Assembly: GCA_018699955.1 (NCBI GenBank)
Contig: JABISG010000050.1
Location: forward strand, 58,661-122,660
Origin: Planctomycetaceae bacterium
GTDB lineage: Bacteria > Planctomycetota > Planctomycetia > Planctomycetales > Planctomycetaceae
DNA length: 64,000 bases
Direction: 5' to 3'
Made by a program: the position numbers and the translations under genes. Positions 63,749 to 64,000 of this stretch are shown piece after piece. Position 1 is the first letter of the stretch. Every line of letters starts with the position of its first letter. The notes beneath the pieces are model-generated. The model did no database searches. It saw only the letters and a list, made by a program, of their open reading frames with translations, and was not told where the DNA came from.

Positions 63749-64000
63749 TATAGTCGGGCCGCAAAGGATTGCAAGGTATCTCGCCCACCACAAAAACAGC
63801 GGGCCGCCGAAATTGGGCTCATAAACGAATCTGTTCCACCCGAGGCACTCGATGAGCGCGTCGAAGCATGGGCAAAAATGCTGGTTGATCGTCCCCCAGA
63901 AGTAATGAAGTTGGGGCTCCGAGCGTATCATGCGCAAGACAGTATGTCCGTCGAGACGGCCCTGCCCTACCTTGAGACACAGTTGCACGAAACCATGAAC
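63749..64000 (+). pseudogene. 5'-truncated enoyl-CoA hydratase/isomerase fragment (runs off the window)
   Basis: An open plus-strand frame directly after a TAG (63746-63748) with no start codon near its beginning. From about 63797 it reads QRAAEIGLINESVPPEALDE, VEAWAKMLVDRPPEVMKLGL and AYHAQDSMSVETALPYLETQ, which is the C-terminal half of a crotonase-fold protein. The N-terminal half with the oxyanion-hole residues is absent, because rpmB begins about 100 bp upstream on the other strand. It is most simply a decayed, 5'-truncated gene; the end is beyond the window. Confidence 0.65.

Overview
The window looks like chromosome from a member of the Planctomycetota, moderately G+C-rich. The evidence is family content. 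It has a DUF1592/DUF1588/DUF1585 cytochrome-like protein beside a DUF1552 protein, a PSCyt1-PSCyt2-LamG-PSD1 protein beside a DUF1501 protein, and two sulfatases. It also has a DUF1080 protein, an HpnH-type radical SAM protein, secreted PQQ-propeller and EF-hand proteins, and many short palindromic intergenic repeats. No rRNA, tRNA or CRISPR array was recognised, and no species is claimed.

Layout. 1-3.8 kb: a GntR/ABC ATPase/permease operon. 3.8-8.5 kb (minus): the DUF1592-family protein followed by DUF1552. 8.7-10.3 kb: sulfatase 1. 10.4-13.3 kb (minus): a membrane-anchored protein built of twelve exact 24-residue repeats, then a TAXI-type solute-binding protein. 13.7-21.0 kb (plus): a four-gene operon of PSCyt/PSD1 protein, DUF1501, intradiol dioxygenase and sulfatase 2. 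21.0-23.3 kb (minus): a C39-like/HEXXH fusion peptidase and a lipoprotein. 23.4-26.7 kb (minus): argB-argD-argF. 26.9-29.0 kb (minus): an EF-hand membrane protein and a LysR gene cut by an in-frame stop. 29.4-33.4 kb (plus): a giant secreted PQQ-propeller protein with an embedded methyltransferase-like domain and a malectin-like tail. 33.4-34.4 kb: a small membrane protein and a REP-associated transposase flanked by inverted REP-like copies. 34.5-52.7 kb, mostly minus: HpnH, alpha/beta hydrolase lipoprotein, DUF5684-like protein, Gfo/Idh oxidoreductase, DinG-like helicase, FHA-GAF-SpoIIE phosphatase, TlpA-like protein, M32 carboxypeptidase, DHH phosphoesterase, PQQ-like protein and an 11-EF-hand protein. 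53.0-58.3 kb: an accessory-looking stretch with a membrane/winged-helix protein, a DNA/RNA non-specific nuclease and a class III nucleotide cyclase. 58.3-63.7 kb (minus): a hypothetical protein, a DUF1080 protein, and gatC-gatA-gatB with rpmB upstream. The right edge holds a 5'-truncated enoyl-CoA hydratase reading frame.

How the genes work together. The secreted PSCyt/PSD1, DUF1501, DUF1552, sulfatase and DUF1080 proteins fit the extracytoplasmic polysaccharide and aromatic degradation style of this phylum. The arg genes, GatCAB and L28 are housekeeping. The most unusual signals are the 24-residue repeat protein, the methyltransferase inside a secreted propeller, the palindromic elements sitting in frame inside two coding regions, the transposase with paired REP-like ends, and the membrane/winged-helix plus nuclease pair near a divergent nucleotide cyclase. 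The last of these is the best candidate here for an undescribed conflict or signalling module, but that is inference from context only.
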